A stretch of DNA of 64,000 bases, taken from Ascaris suum (Eukaryota; Nematoda; Chromadorea; Rhabditida; Ascarididae). Under the pieces are notes generated by a model, which was not told the origin of the DNA, searched no databases, and worked only from the letters and a program-made list of their open reading frames with translations. Where the stretch lies: the NCBI GenBank assembly GCA_013433145.1, contig CM024182.1:6090974-6154973 (forward strand), given 5' to 3'. The translations under genes were made by a program, and so were the position numbers. Shown one piece after another: positions 39,992-53,400 of this stretch (position 1 is its first letter; the number at the start of each line of letters is the position of its first letter).

Positions 39992-41045
39992 TATATTCCT
40001 ATGAAAATGTGCTATATGGTTTAGATTGGTCGTCTTTGCATTCTTTTTATTTTTCTGTATAAAATTTCTGCGCACAATAAATTGTAATAGAAAATTTTCG
40101 AGAGCAATTTGCATAGATATGCGCTTTTTTGGAATAAACATCCATAATAATTATTCCTTAATTGTCTTAAATGTAGTTGAGGAATTTTTCTTGCTTGATT
40201 TGAGCGGGATTTCAAAAAATCCTTTAAAAAATGTTCTACTTTGGCATCTATGAAATATATTCGTCTCCGAATGTTTTCTAAAGTCCTAGAGTGAAATAAG
40301 GCTTTTCATTCCCGCATAACGAGGAAAAAACTAAGCATTTTGTGCATCTTCATTAACACAGAAATATACACGCATATAGGCACATAAATGCCAATCGCAT
40401 ACAAACAACTCTGAGGTCGACCATTGAACAGATGCACCGATTTCAAACGGCTGAAATGACAGTGGACCCCTCGGACCTCCAATGTACGGCTGAGCACCGC
40501 ATACGTGGAAACCTTCAGCGTGGATCCTAATGAGCAATGGAACATTCTATACAGTTGCATTAATCCACGTATAAAATTCCACTCCATTCGCTTTTTCACT
40601 TCTATGGACCTACATGGCAAGAGTTTTATATTGGACTGACGAGAATGAGAATGCACTGAAGATAGCGACCGAACTGCAAATATTTGCGCCACAATGGTCA
40701 ATCTTGATGCTGCGGATGAATTCCACTGGCCGGAAGTTTATTTTTACATACCCATAGAAATTCATATATCACATACATCATAAAATATTTACACTGAAAT
40801 TTACAAATGTATTATCGCAATCGACGAATGACTTGAAGCCGCATTTAGTGGTTTGCCCATCTCATTTGAGTGAGATAAAGGTGCCTCATTCATCGTCGGC
40901 TGCCTTCGTGTTTTCAATAAGTCACCTTGCGACAATGATGGTTTATAAACATCCTCAGTGTATGGCACCTAAAAACATTTCTGCGTAAATCCACTTTTTT
41001 GCTATCTATATAAAGACTGCGGTGCAAATTTGTATAAGTGCAAAA

Positions 41046-41046
<1 letters not shown>

Positions 41047-41137
<91 letters not shown>
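41047..41137. repeat. (TA)n microsatellite, 91 bp
   Basis: Perfect TA tract. Confidence 0.98.
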
Positions 41138-41140
<3 letters not shown>

Positions 41141-42087
41141 TAAGTGTCGAAAACACCGTGATCGTATGGTGCTTAAAATGCAAAAACGATGTACCTTCTT
41201 AGCACAAGTGTAGATGCAACTTCTGCGACGTTTTCAATGCAGTGTAGAAAGATCTCAAGCATTTACAATATATGACACCGATGAAGCTTAATAGCAAATA
41301 GAATCTTCCGTCGTAAAAGACAGTATTTTTCCCTGTCCACTAAATTATTTACAACCGCGAAATCACAACTCAGGGTTAAAAATCGCAAGGTGGGCGCACA
41401 TGGTCGGCAAGCTTTTGTGAGAATGTTTCACCACCAATGCCCGCCTCCCCTTCTCTTTTCATTTTCTAAGGTTTGCAACGAAGTCCCATTGAAGATAAAA
41501 AAGTCAGCAAAGCTCGGCGGTTCTATGAGAACAAGATTCGCGAACGAAACGAATATGAGGAAAATATAAGAGCTATGCACAACAACGATCGGCAATGCTC
41601 AATTTGTTGTGACATCATGCATAATTTGCATAACAATTGCAATGCAAATGCAATATTTCTGCATGATCACTCATGAAAACAATCAAAGATAAACTAACAC
41701 TGGTTAATGTGGTGTTAATATGTCGTGTGAATGTGCCCATATTATGCATAACGGCCTCCGAACACGAGACGTCGATATTGTCACAATCAGCAGCACTATA
41801 CATTCCACTCTCAATCATTGTTTGTAATAGCTGACGGAATCGTCGTCTACGTGTTGATGGAATTTTGCACATATCATCGGCACTTTGCGATCGCATTACT
41901 TCCTTGATATGACGTCATTAGAAAATATCTCTTCAGTTGCACATAGTCAAATGTAATCGAATACTCGCATACAATATGATAAATATTATGGATACATTTC
42001 CGCAACAAGCATATAATTCTACTATAAATGAAAATTTCACCGGCTGGGGCCTCCAGCCGCCGACTTTTAAGGAACCACGCAATGTCA

Positions 42088-42569
42088 TTGAGAACCTCTC
42101 TTCTTCCCCTCCCCCTCCCCCCAACCCCCGTTTTTGTGCTCCAACATATCCGACTTTTATGGAACACAACATAACTTCTGAAGAGCTTCAAGGATCTCGT
42201 CTCCAAATGTTTTAAAATCTGACTGCCTTCATAGCCTTCATTTGCGTATTTGCCCATCATTAAAATCCCTCGTTCTTGAAAAAGATTGCTTCCTCCACAG
42301 CGTAATGTGCTAGATTCTAACATATTGCTGTATATTCGATGAAATTCTGCACATTTACTCAATCGTAAATGCAGATCACTTACTGCTACCTCTCGCTACT
42401 CCTCCCCCCCCCCCCCTCCGATTTTCTTCCTTGAAAAATCTATCTGAAGTCCCTCGCTTAGCAGCACTCTCTGCACATATACACACACACAAAACATAGT
42501 GCACTTTGAGCAATTGCTGTCAGGCTGCGTTGTGATCATTGCCTCCTCCCCACCCCACCCCCCCCCCCC
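42088..42569. repeat. Cluster of C-rich tracts
   Basis: CATTGAGAAC followed by C/T-rich sequence lies at 42088-42137, with runs of 13 C at 42404-42416 and 12 C at 42558-42569. The flank of the first resembles the poly-C element at 1.3 kb. Confidence 0.7.
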
Positions 42570-44585
42570 TCTTCCAACTCATTTCCGTCTCCTCTAATAT
42601 TAAATAGTAAGTGCAAAGAGAATTTTAAAATTTAGAATCGGCATCATGTAAACTGAACAATTTCAGCACCCTCTTCAGCTATCACCCTAAAGATTTCTAT
42701 GAATCATGGAAATTGCCAACCACGTAAAATGGATGTTAACCGCACACAAATTATCTTATCCCTCCAAGAAAGGTGGTCACCCGAGCTTCTCAACGGAAGT
42801 GGACCAGTAATGTAATCAACTTGTGGAAGAAAACGCCGGATCGGTCCAAATACAGCATTATTTCGGCCCGCAATCATTTTTGAAGTCCGGAGCTTTGGTA
42901 GGCTGGAAACCGCTTGCTGTTCGCTGATTGCGACCCATCGGTTTTGGGAAATTGCGGTTGCGAGAAATGCAAAACTAAAACAATAATACGAAAATCTCCT
43001 GAAGTTGTTGGATCAATCCTCGACCGACATGTCTAAAAAGATTGGATAAGGTTAAGACATCCTCCCGCGTCCTTTTCGATCCAACTATGGTGCAGTTCAA
43101 CAGGTATTATCTCAACTACTAAAATAAGTGGGGAAAATATGATAGAAAAATGCTAAACCTGGCTAGTTGTTGCGAGGTTAGTGGTTAAGTGGATCATTGA
43201 GCGAGTTCGTTTCGTGGAGTGACTGATTTCTGAATTCGCAATTCCATCATCAGAGATATTATCATCTCCCGAAGAACGTACCTGTATATCTTGTGAACAA
43301 TCAATTTATGCCTTAAATGTAGTAATTAAAAAGATCTCTGCCAATCGGCAAAATCAATCTCGGCAGAATAGCTCGGAGTTAGCAAGATGATAAATCTCTC
43401 ATGGCTATACTCGGATGGGCAAAATGGCAATGAGCTTCTTGCAAGTGTTTGACAATCCACAAACGAAATTCAACATTCTTAACGTTCTCCACAATTCCTG
43501 CAATATTTGCTTATACATAATGGTTACATATATATATAGGATTAATCCTACAGAAAATGAGTATAAGCATATATATGAGTGTCAAATACACTCGGTCGAT
43601 ATTCGACATTTACTATAGATAAAATTAAACCTCATTGTAAAGTGAATTTTTAATTATTCTATGTATTAGGCAGCCGGCTGCATTGTTGAGCATAATTTGC
43701 ATTCAAAATAATACCTTTGTATGAGTAACATTTTACATGGCAAATAATAATATTACAATTCAACAAAATTTCCTAATCTTTACGTTGCGAATATCGATTT
43801 TTGATGTTCGCCTAATAAAGTTGGCTTATGAATTTTCGTTAATAAAAAAATTTTTTTAGAGATAATCGAATAAATTTGAAAATTCAAAAATATCGAAAAA
43901 GTCGATTAACCTCTTTAATTATGATAATTGTTACGATTTTTACGCATCACTAGCGCAAATATACACATTCTCATATGGGTAATCGTTTGTTCGCATTTCA
44001 ACGATAATAAATAATTGAAATTTTATTCCATAAACGATTAAGAACATTTATTACCGTGTAATTGAATTTTCCTCACAAATAAATGTACTTTTAAAAAAAT
44101 TCGATTGGTTATCAACCGGAGAGTTCGACAAACGCCGGATAATATTCCGTCGACTGGAGGAACGACTCGAGACTATCATCCTCATGTTTTTAATTGACAT
44201 TCAAAATGTGACCAGGAATGTATGTATATAATAACGAGTAGAAAAAGATACCGAGCTGGTGGCTTGTGAGACACAAGTGGATGCTGTATATGAACGAGTT
44301 TGACGTGGTGCTTCGCAGAGATCATCGGCCACTACTGCTGTTGACTGAAATTAATGAACGCTTTGCACATTGCTTGAAGGAATGAACGATATTTGAAAGT
44401 CGTATGACCTTCTTATAGAAAACATAAGATTCTGTTTCTATGAGTTCAACCTAAACTTTGAAAGAAGAAACTTCGGAGCAAAATAAAAAGAGACGAAAAA
44501 TATATGAAGTGAATAAAGACCGAGCTGAGCACCACAATCATGACGGGTTAACATATTCAATACGGAGACAAAGTCCAAGGCAACA

Positions 44586-44588
<3 letters not shown>

Positions 44589-44664
<76 letters not shown>
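44589..44664. repeat. (TA)n microsatellite, 76 bp
   Basis: Perfect TA tract. Confidence 0.98.
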
Positions 44665-44665
<1 letters not shown>

Positions 44666-45295
44666 TCAGGCAAATTTCGCCACTACGTGTCACGCTACCT
44701 TCTCCAGAATCGTCCTATACCATATCCTACACTAATCCAAAAGCTGTGGATGTTATCGGTATCAAAACCTGACAAAATCTACGTGCGTGCCTACATCGTT
44801 CGGGTCCCACAAAAAAAGAAACAGAAGATTTATCCTGGAGGTGAAATCAGTTGAAATATAGATGCATATTGTTCTCTTTTTTTGAGTAACTTATAAAACT
44901 GGCCAATCATCTAAGCGGGAGGCGGAAGCGCGTATCATTTAAGTGGAATGTTCTTTTATTTTGATCAGAGAATGGTAGAAATAAAACCGCATAAAAATAT
45001 CAATGAAGGAACACCGTGCTGGGATCGTAGTTATCTCATAAGCACGTCAGTCGGGCAAAGAAGCAATCGTAGAATGGTCTGCGCTTCCCTGAAACCAACT
45101 AGTATCACCTATTAATCTGCAATCCGCGCCATATGCACACTGTAGGATAAAGATCATATGACGCAGATTTCTGCCAAATATCTAAGAGAATGCGATTAGA
45201 TCTGTGTCAATCACCGGCTAGAAAGCTCAATTCTCCGATCAGCGAATATATCAACTGATTGTTGGTTAGCGAACAAAAATTCGAAAGACACATAC

Positions 45296-45364
45296 CAATG
45301 TAGTTTGCGTTTTGTTCTGACGGTAAAGTGAAGGCTTGGATTCCGACAAATTGTTGGATGATCT
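45296..45364 (-). CDS. Coding-looking exon, possible end of a ZP-C domain
   Basis: A 69-base segment with a T-rich acceptor (TTCTTTTCAAG) and consensus donor (TTG|GTATGT). One phase reads IIQQFVGIQAFTLPSEQNANYI, which resembles the F-x-A-F-x-F-P/A-D/S...Y/F strand near the end of ZP-C domains. The two other phases are also open, so the frame is a judgement. It lies on the same strand as the PAN gene and in the expected order after 48960-49015. Confidence 0.3.
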
Positions 45365-48300
45365 CTTGAAAAGAAAAAATCAATAAAAATGTGATTCATT
45401 TACGAAGAAATGAAAAAGAGACTATTGTTCTCTTTTGACTAGATATCTATAAGAAAACTATGTATGTTTACTATATACATCGTATCATCTATATGCATTA
45501 GCAATACAAGAAAGGTGATAGCAACCGATCATCTCCACATCCTTTGATCATTCTCTCATCATAAATGGTGCTTCGTTGCTCTAGCTCTAGCAGGAACGTA
45601 CCCTATAACGGATCGGATATGTCACTACGTTAATACTCTAAACGAAATAAATCAGTGAGTGTATGTTTTTTGACTTATCATATGATTGGCTCGAGAAATA
45701 TCCAAATTACCATCGAGTCTTATAAATGGGAAGTTTCCAAGCATACGAAATCAAAAAAGTGTTTCTTTAGAGATTTTTAAAATCTCCGCCAACTATGTCA
45801 ACATTTTTGCACAAAATGTTTATGGGAATCATGTTTCATACACACATACAATAACTGCAAAAAATAAAGAAACGAATATTTTCTCCAGCACAATAATTTC
45901 CCCATACATATTTCAAAATATTCATCAATACCATATACGTTGCTTCTCTTCTTCTATATTAAAAGCTAATTTAATAATAGAAGAATTGTGGTACTTCTCT
46001 AAGACTGATAGATTAAAAAAAAAGAATACTAGCACTAACCGATGAGGTTGTCGACCACTCAATATCACATGATTCACATGACGCATTCCGTGAAATAGTC
46101 AAATAAGTCTTCCTAGATTCATCGATGATACTCGATTTTGATACTTTTGAATCGGCTTCGTTTAACGGTAAACGTGTATTCTCGATTGGCCAATTTATAT
46201 CTTCACTATCCCATGGTAAAGAACTATAAATTATTAGTGCATTGATCGATCATGATCAAGTAGTACACCGGTCGTCTAAGCTGATCACTTCTGATCACTA
46301 TAATGACTGACCTTTTTGTCAGCTGCTCTCATTTCAAATTGATCTATAGAATAGAATAACCCACTAAGTTGTTAAGCATACAGTGACACGGTGACATGTT
46401 ACTGTTAATGAGAGGAACAAACGAGGGATTAAAATGAATGAATTAAAGACGACCAAATGATGATCGTAGGTGCACATGAACACCCTCAATGTAGACATTT
46501 GATGAGAGTTTGCAATGTTGTATGAGGTTTGAGAGTGTTCTCTTAGAAGCCTAAATGAATGCAAGCCTTGTCCTCTTGGCTGCGATGCAATGGCCAATAC
46601 ATTGTTGCTGGTGTTCATCATTTCTCATACCTTCACCTCTTCAGCAAGTATATTTTAAAGGAAAATATGTGAAACGAATTTAGCAGATTTCTTTAAAAAC
46701 TGTTGTAGATGTATGTGGTGTTACTGCTTCAAGTCAAAGCTGCATTCATTCATGTTAAGACACCTCTACACTCTTCGCTCATACCTACCTCTTCATAATT
46801 AAGCGTGGTAGGTAGGTACAGGTGTTAGTCCATATATGATCCTTATTATGAACTGGCAATACTTGTGGCGAAGTTTGACGTCTAATCTGACCAGGTGTTC
46901 AATTTGGAGGAGGAGGCTTGTTTCATTTCCAAACAGACATTTTTGATATGGCTGGCTGAATAGATTATGTGGCTCAAGCTCATGAAATCTAGAGGTCGAC
47001 GAATGCTATCCGGTGACTTAGCAACTGTTAGTTTATCATGCTGGATATATCGATAGTGATGCAGTTTTTCGATCTAAACCGGAAGCAAGATGACCATAAA
47101 CCAAAGGTGCAATAAACCAAAGTGTTCCACCAGTTAAAGGTGTGTCATGCTCACGCATACAAGGTTTTATATGGACGTCAATACTCATAACGTGAAACTT
47201 CCTATTGCTGACCTCATCTAGTAGATGCGTTTACTTCACATCGCACACCATCGTATGCACATTTATTATAACCTCACAGTTTTTCAGTGCAATCTGCTAT
47301 AGACGACAAGTCCATCATTGAATTGATCCTGACTACGTCAGCAAGAAGGTCAAATTCAATATACCTTAAAAGTTGTAATATTCCTATCCCTAAGGGGAGG
47401 GAAAATGAGGCAGCAAGTTGAGGCATGGCGAAAGGACGATCTGTGTTAGATGGAACCGGCAATTAAGGCACATCTATAACATTAGTATAACAACGGATTT
47501 CTCAAGTTGCAGTGTTATTATATTTCAGAAGTATACTACACGTGCATTATTTTATATGGAGCATTATGTGAGGATAACGTTAGCGAACACTTAATGGAAC
47601 TTACTTTATAACGCGAAAAGAATGAAATATGTGTTGAAGGGGCTCTATAGGAAGTGTACGGTACTCGCATTTGCTAATTCACTGTGAAAATATGGTATTG
47701 GCGAATAAATTTAACTCTTTTTTTCTTGTCTACACCTCATTTTGCATTCAAATGTGTTTGCCATATAATTTAAATTTTCCTCTATCGTCGCAAATGTTGC
47801 TAATAAATCTCTTCCATTCGCAGCAAATCCTTCAAAAATTAGTTCTCATTACCTCCCATTCTACAATCACATAATTCACAACAATCTCGCACTTCAGAAC
47901 AACCTCAGATCCAAATGTTCCCTAGACCTTCCATTCCTCTTTCTCTCCTCAAATTGTCGGTATGTTTAGCACTTTCAAATCATAAAACTAATTCCAAATA
48001 AAACTAAAAAACGTGTATGCAACTCAAAACTGAATAAAAAATAAAGTTCTAAAAGCCCCGCTTACTTGAAATAATCTTTATTGAAATTAGCTCTGTACCT
48101 GCAATATAATCTCATCATAGGCGCGAATATCACTTACTATAATGTCTCAAATATATTTTCACAACGATTACATTGCGCCTCAGAAATTTTGGCAGTAATC
48201 AAATATTGTAATATTATACGTGTGCGAATTGATAAATGAAATTTCCACCATATATCAGATACGACGTCAATTATCTTCTCAGTCTTCAACCACCTTCGAG

Positions 48301-48471
48301 AAGCAGTTCAACGAGATTTTAAGATTCTTTTAGGGCATAATTTACTGTGAAGGGTTTAAAGGTCTTCAGGTTATCGAAAATTTCGCCACAATATATGGAG
48401 CTTAAAAATTTTGAAAGGCATTTAGTGTTTAAGAATATGAAATTCTTGCCAACCAAAGGTTCTAACAAATT

Positions 48472-48486
48472 CCCCCCCCCCCCCCC
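48472..48486. repeat. Poly-C tract, 15 bp
   Basis: Fifteen C residues followed shortly by CCAACGAATTTTGG, similar to the right flank of the 1.3-kb poly-C element. Confidence 0.85.
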
Positions 48487-48959
48487 GAAACCCAGTTCCA
48501 ACGAATTTTGGCCAAAACATGATTCCAGCAAATTCTGGCTAAGATTTCGTTTCCATAGATTTCGCTATGAGTTAAGCACAGATTTGGTTATAAATCTTTC
48601 GAAGAAACAGTCTATTTTTATGGGAATAGAGTGCAATCTGCTGCTTAGAAATGATTAAATTCTACCGGAAATAGTCGAGGTGCCGAAAACAAACTTATTG
48701 TGAATTTTTGCATGCCTAACCAAGAAGAGGAACAAATTTCTATGGCAATGCGCTACGACCTTAAGGGTTCCCAAAATAAGAAACAACAGAATCACATGAA
48801 ACAGTTCATTCTTGTCTATCAACCAATCGATCGTATAAATAATGCTTCAGCAAAATTAAAAGTAAGAACTTCATCAGCTCATAAACATCTCAAACCTAAC
48901 CTTCGAGTATTCTGAAGTAAAAAAATATATATACCAGCGCATAATAGCGCAATACTTAC

Positions 48960-49015
48960 ATGAATACTTTGGCCGCCCAGATAGTGCCATTTTCACCTTT
49001 GATTCGAAGTTCAAT
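48960..49015 (-). CDS. Coding-looking exon, possible ZP-C segment
   Basis: A 56-base segment between acceptor TTCGTGCAG and a consensus donor (TTCAT|GTAAGT). In phase 0 it reads IELRIKGENGTIWAAKVF, a soluble beta-strand-like sequence. It resembles the strand with alternating hydrophobics before the conserved cysteine of ZP-C domains (form G-x-x-I-x-L-x-I). It lies downstream of the PAN gene on the same strand, where a ZP domain would be expected. The linking exons were not found, so membership is inferred. Confidence 0.4.
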
Positions 49016-49099
49016 CTGCACGAAAAAGTCACTAGTTCAATAAAGTATGATTTTGAATATTTTTCCTTGTATTGGACGATGAAGTAATAGTAATTGAAC

Positions 49100-49230
49100 G
49101 AAAAATGAATAAACAAACAAATAAATAAACAGGAAGACAAATACGTAGAAAACAATTATTTCATTATTAGATTAAATAGGTGAATAATAAGATAAATGAG
49201 CAAATAAGTAAAGAAATAAATAAATCTGCG
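49100..49230. repeat. Imperfect AAATA/AACAA simple-sequence region
   Basis: Repeated ATAAACAAACAAATAAATAA-type units with many interruptions. Confidence 0.7.
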
Positions 49231-50345
49231 AATTAATGAGTGCAAAAACGAAGAATTATAACTAAAGACGGTGGAATAAATTAGAATAGAAGCGAGATAT
49301 TCATATCTATAACCGAAAATTGTACATATTCCACTCAGCTTTCACTCAATAGCAAATTTACAACTTTTAACGGTCACATCTGACATTTTAAAATATAAGT
49401 TAGCCTATAGGTACAATGATCCCTGCATAAGAGCCAATATATCAAGCATCCTTCGCCTCGTTTACTTCGGCTAATTTCTTATGAAATATTCGAATTTACT
49501 TCCCACTTTCCACGCAATAAACAAGAGTTCAACTTTTGATGAGTTTTTCTTTCTCAAAAAATATTGCACTTCCATATTTTAAAATTGCTCTTAACATTTT
49601 TGAGTTTTTCCCATAGTTTCTATCACATTTCTGTCGGGTTTTTTTTTTCGACGATATTCTGCATTGCTTTTTTTTCTTGCACTTTCCGCTCTCTTTATCA
49701 AAATTTTCTAAATGAATTTCCGAAAGCCTCACATGGCCATAAATTGGGAGGTATGGGGATGTGCTTGAAGTTATGTTTGTGATCGATGATAGCGTCAAAA
49801 TATAGAATCGAGAATTATACGTTCATATTTTCGAGAAGAGAAGAAAAAAAAAATAAAAGAATTTGGCGAAATATGAAATCGATTCATCGAATTATCGAAA
49901 AAAATTTAGCAAAATAATGAAAAATTTCAACAAAACATTAAAATACTTCAACAAATTATCAAAAAAAAAAAATTCATCGAATTATCTAACCTTTGCGTTA
50001 TTATTGTCAATAATCTTGATATAAGTTATATTATTTCTCTTCGTAACTTTCAAAAACTGTGATGCGTCAACGTGATATACTTGCCCAATAAATGGTTTCC
50101 TATAATTAGACAATATTTCACCTCAATCACTTCAAATTAAATTTAAAAAAATTTTTTCGAACGTTCTAAATCTTTTACTGGAAAACTGCTAAAAGAAAAA
50201 GTGTAAGTTCTACGGCGTTATGAACCTCGGTCAAGAAAAACATCGACGGCAATTTAACCATGGCAGTAAGGCCTTTATTTTTTTTTGCGGACCATCCGCT
50301 AATATAAGTGAACTATGAAAGAACTCAACAATGTTTGCCCAGCAG

Positions 50346-50444
50346 GAAACCGGAAGAGACACCATGGAGGCCTATGGAGACAACCTGTGGCTGAAACGTA
50401 AAATCGATGATCCGAGTGGTAATTTGCACTCGAATGGTCGAACT
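50346..50444 (+). CDS. Candidate exon of unknown protein
   Basis: A 99-base segment, 33 codons, with acceptor CCCAGCAG and a perfect donor (ACT|GTAAGG). It reads from ETGRDTMEAYGDN through LWLKRKIDDPSG to NLHSNGRT. Codons are less AT-biased than the surroundings. No partner exons were found nearby, and the minus strand also carries a good acceptor here (TTTTACGTTTCAG ending at 50389). The function is unknown; it may be a relic of a mobile element. Confidence 0.25.
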
Positions 50445-53400
50445 GTAAGGATTGTTTTTAAAAAAAATAGCGCATATTCATTTTCAACAGCTGTCGCGCG
50501 CATATCCTATTTATTCATTCAGCACAGAATATGCCAAAGTGTGCATATTTGAAGCTTCATTTTAAGAGAAACTTTCCACAATTGAAAACGGCTGTCATGG
50601 AAAAAAAAAAACACCGGTCGGTGATATATTTCACCAGCTGGCAAGATTTTATTACTTCAGCTGTATTAAGAAGTAAATCAACGCTTTGCTTCATAGGATA
50701 TGACAGGATATGTATAGTTATATCACTCTATGTACTTTGGACTAAGGCAAAAAAACATAGGCAATGTCTTGGTCATTTCGCGATTTCATCGTACCTCTGA
50801 GAATCTACTCACTCAGTGAATAGAAACTGCAGTGAGTTTTCATCGAACTATTTTAACCGTAAGTACCTTATATCGCCATGCTGTTTTCCTCAAATCGACA
50901 GTTAATGAGCCGATATTCAGCACAACAAACTATGTGTGGAGAGAGAGAGAGGGAGAAAAGGAGAGAAATCACGAAGAAAATAGTTCGGTTAAACTTCATT
51001 AACTGAAGTCATCTGTGATCACCGTTGAACACAACGTTGTGTCTCTGCTAAAAACCGCTAATGAGTGGGATTCCCTCATTTTCGCAACCTCTACCTCATT
51101 TAAACAAGGTGAACCTGCGTGCATGACACAGTTAAGGAAAAGGAAGCAATGCATGGATCTAACTTACACCCGTCCCTTATCCCGTTTGTGGAAAGGTTTG
51201 ATCCAACTCCACGTGAAAGTCTACTGAATGCATTTGGACACGATTCTGGTGTGACATGTTCGACAGGCCGAACATGGACCCGTTTAACTCATCCGATGTA
51301 ACTACGGAGTGAAATCCAGTCCCGACCCAAATCTGCTTCCAGTCATAAGTGGATCCTTATCAGGCACAATTCAGACAATGCAGAGGTCACACGCTGCAAT
51401 CCCAGGCAACACGAAGTTTCTTTGTCCTCTTATTGGCACGTCCGGTCAATACCGTATCTAAAAGGAGGTCAGTTCTCAACTGGTCACTTCAAGTGATAAG
51501 TTGAAAATTATCTGCGCTTCAAGATGAGATAACAGCCGCTTGAATATAATTACAAAAGAAATAGCTAACACTGCACCGACGCCTTCGAGAAAGTTCTTGT
51601 AAACGATGAGATGACCGCTCCTGTTAAGCAGTGCGGCCCGTCTCCTCCAGCGCCAGCCGAGTGGAGTCAACGAGCGCTTTTCTATATAGCCACAAAGCGC
51701 CTCAGGTAGTGCGAATAGTTCCTGCTAAAATCGCATTTGAAGAAATTTTTTGTCATGGGTAATTTTCGGTTTTTTCGAGAAGAAAAAATGGAAGAAATAT
51801 GAGGAAACTTCTTTCTCTGGAAAAAAACAGAATGCTGAAAACCACTATTTTAACACCAAACAAAATCTCTTCATCCCAGCTGTCTGCAAACTGCAAAAAC
51901 CACTTTGCAATTTACTTTGCAATTTGCATTATTATGCAGTTTGGGCTTAATTAAACAAAGAATTGGGAAAGAATGTCTATCACATCATCGCCGATTCATC
52001 AATGATCCAAATACACCAAGGAAAAACGCCATGCTTGCAACTCACAAATGCCGGTTATATTAAGCAGATATACAGATCTGAATGAACTCGATACACCTTA
52101 ACCGAATGATCGAATAATCCTATGCTATGCAATATAAAGGAGAATGCCTTTAACGGAAGCTGCCCCACATTCATGGACGGTTCATCCCGAACGCTGTCGA
52201 ATTCGGATCACAAGGATCATGCCCGTGCCCCTCTGATGCAATATTGTTTAACTCACTGATCATTCAAAAGATCCCACATATATATTTGAAAACAATGATG
52301 CAATTAGTAAAATGGAGAAGCCGACCATATTTTTGCGAACTTCTTTCTCCGTGTAAAAGATCCACCGATTCTATAAATTCATCAAAAATGATAAATAGAA
52401 CTACGATCTGAATTATGAAGAAAAAATTTTGAAATCAAATATGCAAATCTAGCAATGAAAGTTATACTCACATAAGTGATCTAGTTATCACAATATACGC
52501 GCATCTAACACGAGCAAATATGCAACCGAGTATATAACATACAAACTATGCAAATTCATAAATGAAACAATATAACAAACCTGATCCGGGAGACTCGTAT
52601 AATTCCCGTGACGTCCGAAAAGACGCATAATAACCCGCACGAAATCAGTCACACAACCGCCCCAGTCGACAAATTCGAGCAAAATGATGAAAAATTTCCC
52701 GTGATGCCATTATTGAAACCATATGCTAATTTTTTTTTTTGCATATATGGACTATATGCGAGTTACTTCTTTTATGTAAAATATGGGCTTTTGCGTTTGT
52801 TTACATGCGGAACTTGAAAGATTTTTGCATTCAAGCGCAATATGCAAATTTTCTTGAATTGCATACGAGACAACAGATGTGCACTTTTTGCGGAATCAAA
52901 TATGCAAATTTTTGTGTTTGCAAAAAAAAATGTTTTAAACGCGGGATTCTTTTATTAGTTACGCGAGAGGAAACAGAAGTAAAAATGATAATTTTTTTTG
53001 GCATCGAAATTAAAAATATTTCAATTTTAATCGAAATTAAAAGAAATTATTAATTTTTGTAGAATGAAAAATCGATGAAAATTGCCGCTTTTTGAAATGA
53101 TGACATATTAGAGTTTTTATGCAATTTTCATATAGAAATCAGTTGTTTAGAGTGATTTAAATTTTAGCTCCACAATAAAAGATCTTCGGAATATCTGTTG
53201 TGTGCTTCCATAAAACACTAACAAATTATAGCGATAAAGTTTTATTTCATCGATGAATCACATAGTAGTTCTGCGGATCGTCGAGGATATTTCAATGTTC
53301 CAAATCGGCGATCCCAAAGAGGACTCTATAGACGTTTTTTGCGTCTTGAAAATCGGTCGCATTCCAAATGAAGCAATTTCGAAAACGATATTCAAATCTC

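Larger units (their letters stand above)
39299..45295. other. Repeat-rich DNA with weak exon-like fragments
   Basis: A patch at 40.38-40.54 kb is open on both strands. A plus-strand stretch from 41471, after a TCATTTTCTAAG acceptor, reads QRSPIEDKKVSKARRFYENK but has no good donor. A minus-strand frame at 41.9-41.6 kb contains a basic RRRR after CKIPST. From 42.6 to 43.3 and 44.1 to 45.2 kb the DNA is less AT-rich but broken by stops, as in decayed mobile elements. None is firm enough for a gene call. Confidence 0.45.

Noticed and set aside
40331..40540. Patch open on both strands at 40.4 kb (TLRSTIEQMHRFQTAEM on plus, Gly/Pro-rich on minus)
   Set aside because: No strand has a convincing acceptor-donor pair, and no family is recognised.
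41874..42362. 162-codon minus-strand frame with a Gly/Arg-rich run
   Set aside because: The Gly/Arg run comes from a C-rich repeat, and the plus strand is equally open.
43100..45200. Possible retroelement remains
   Set aside because: Lower AT content and scattered basic peptides only; no reverse transcriptase, integrase or terminal repeats could be identified.
52565..52820. Plus-strand frame with LIRETRIIPVTSEKTHNNPH and minus-strand frame with LEFVDWGGCVTDF
   Set aside because: The plus frame lacks a plausible acceptor. The minus frame meets a stop before any usable acceptor.
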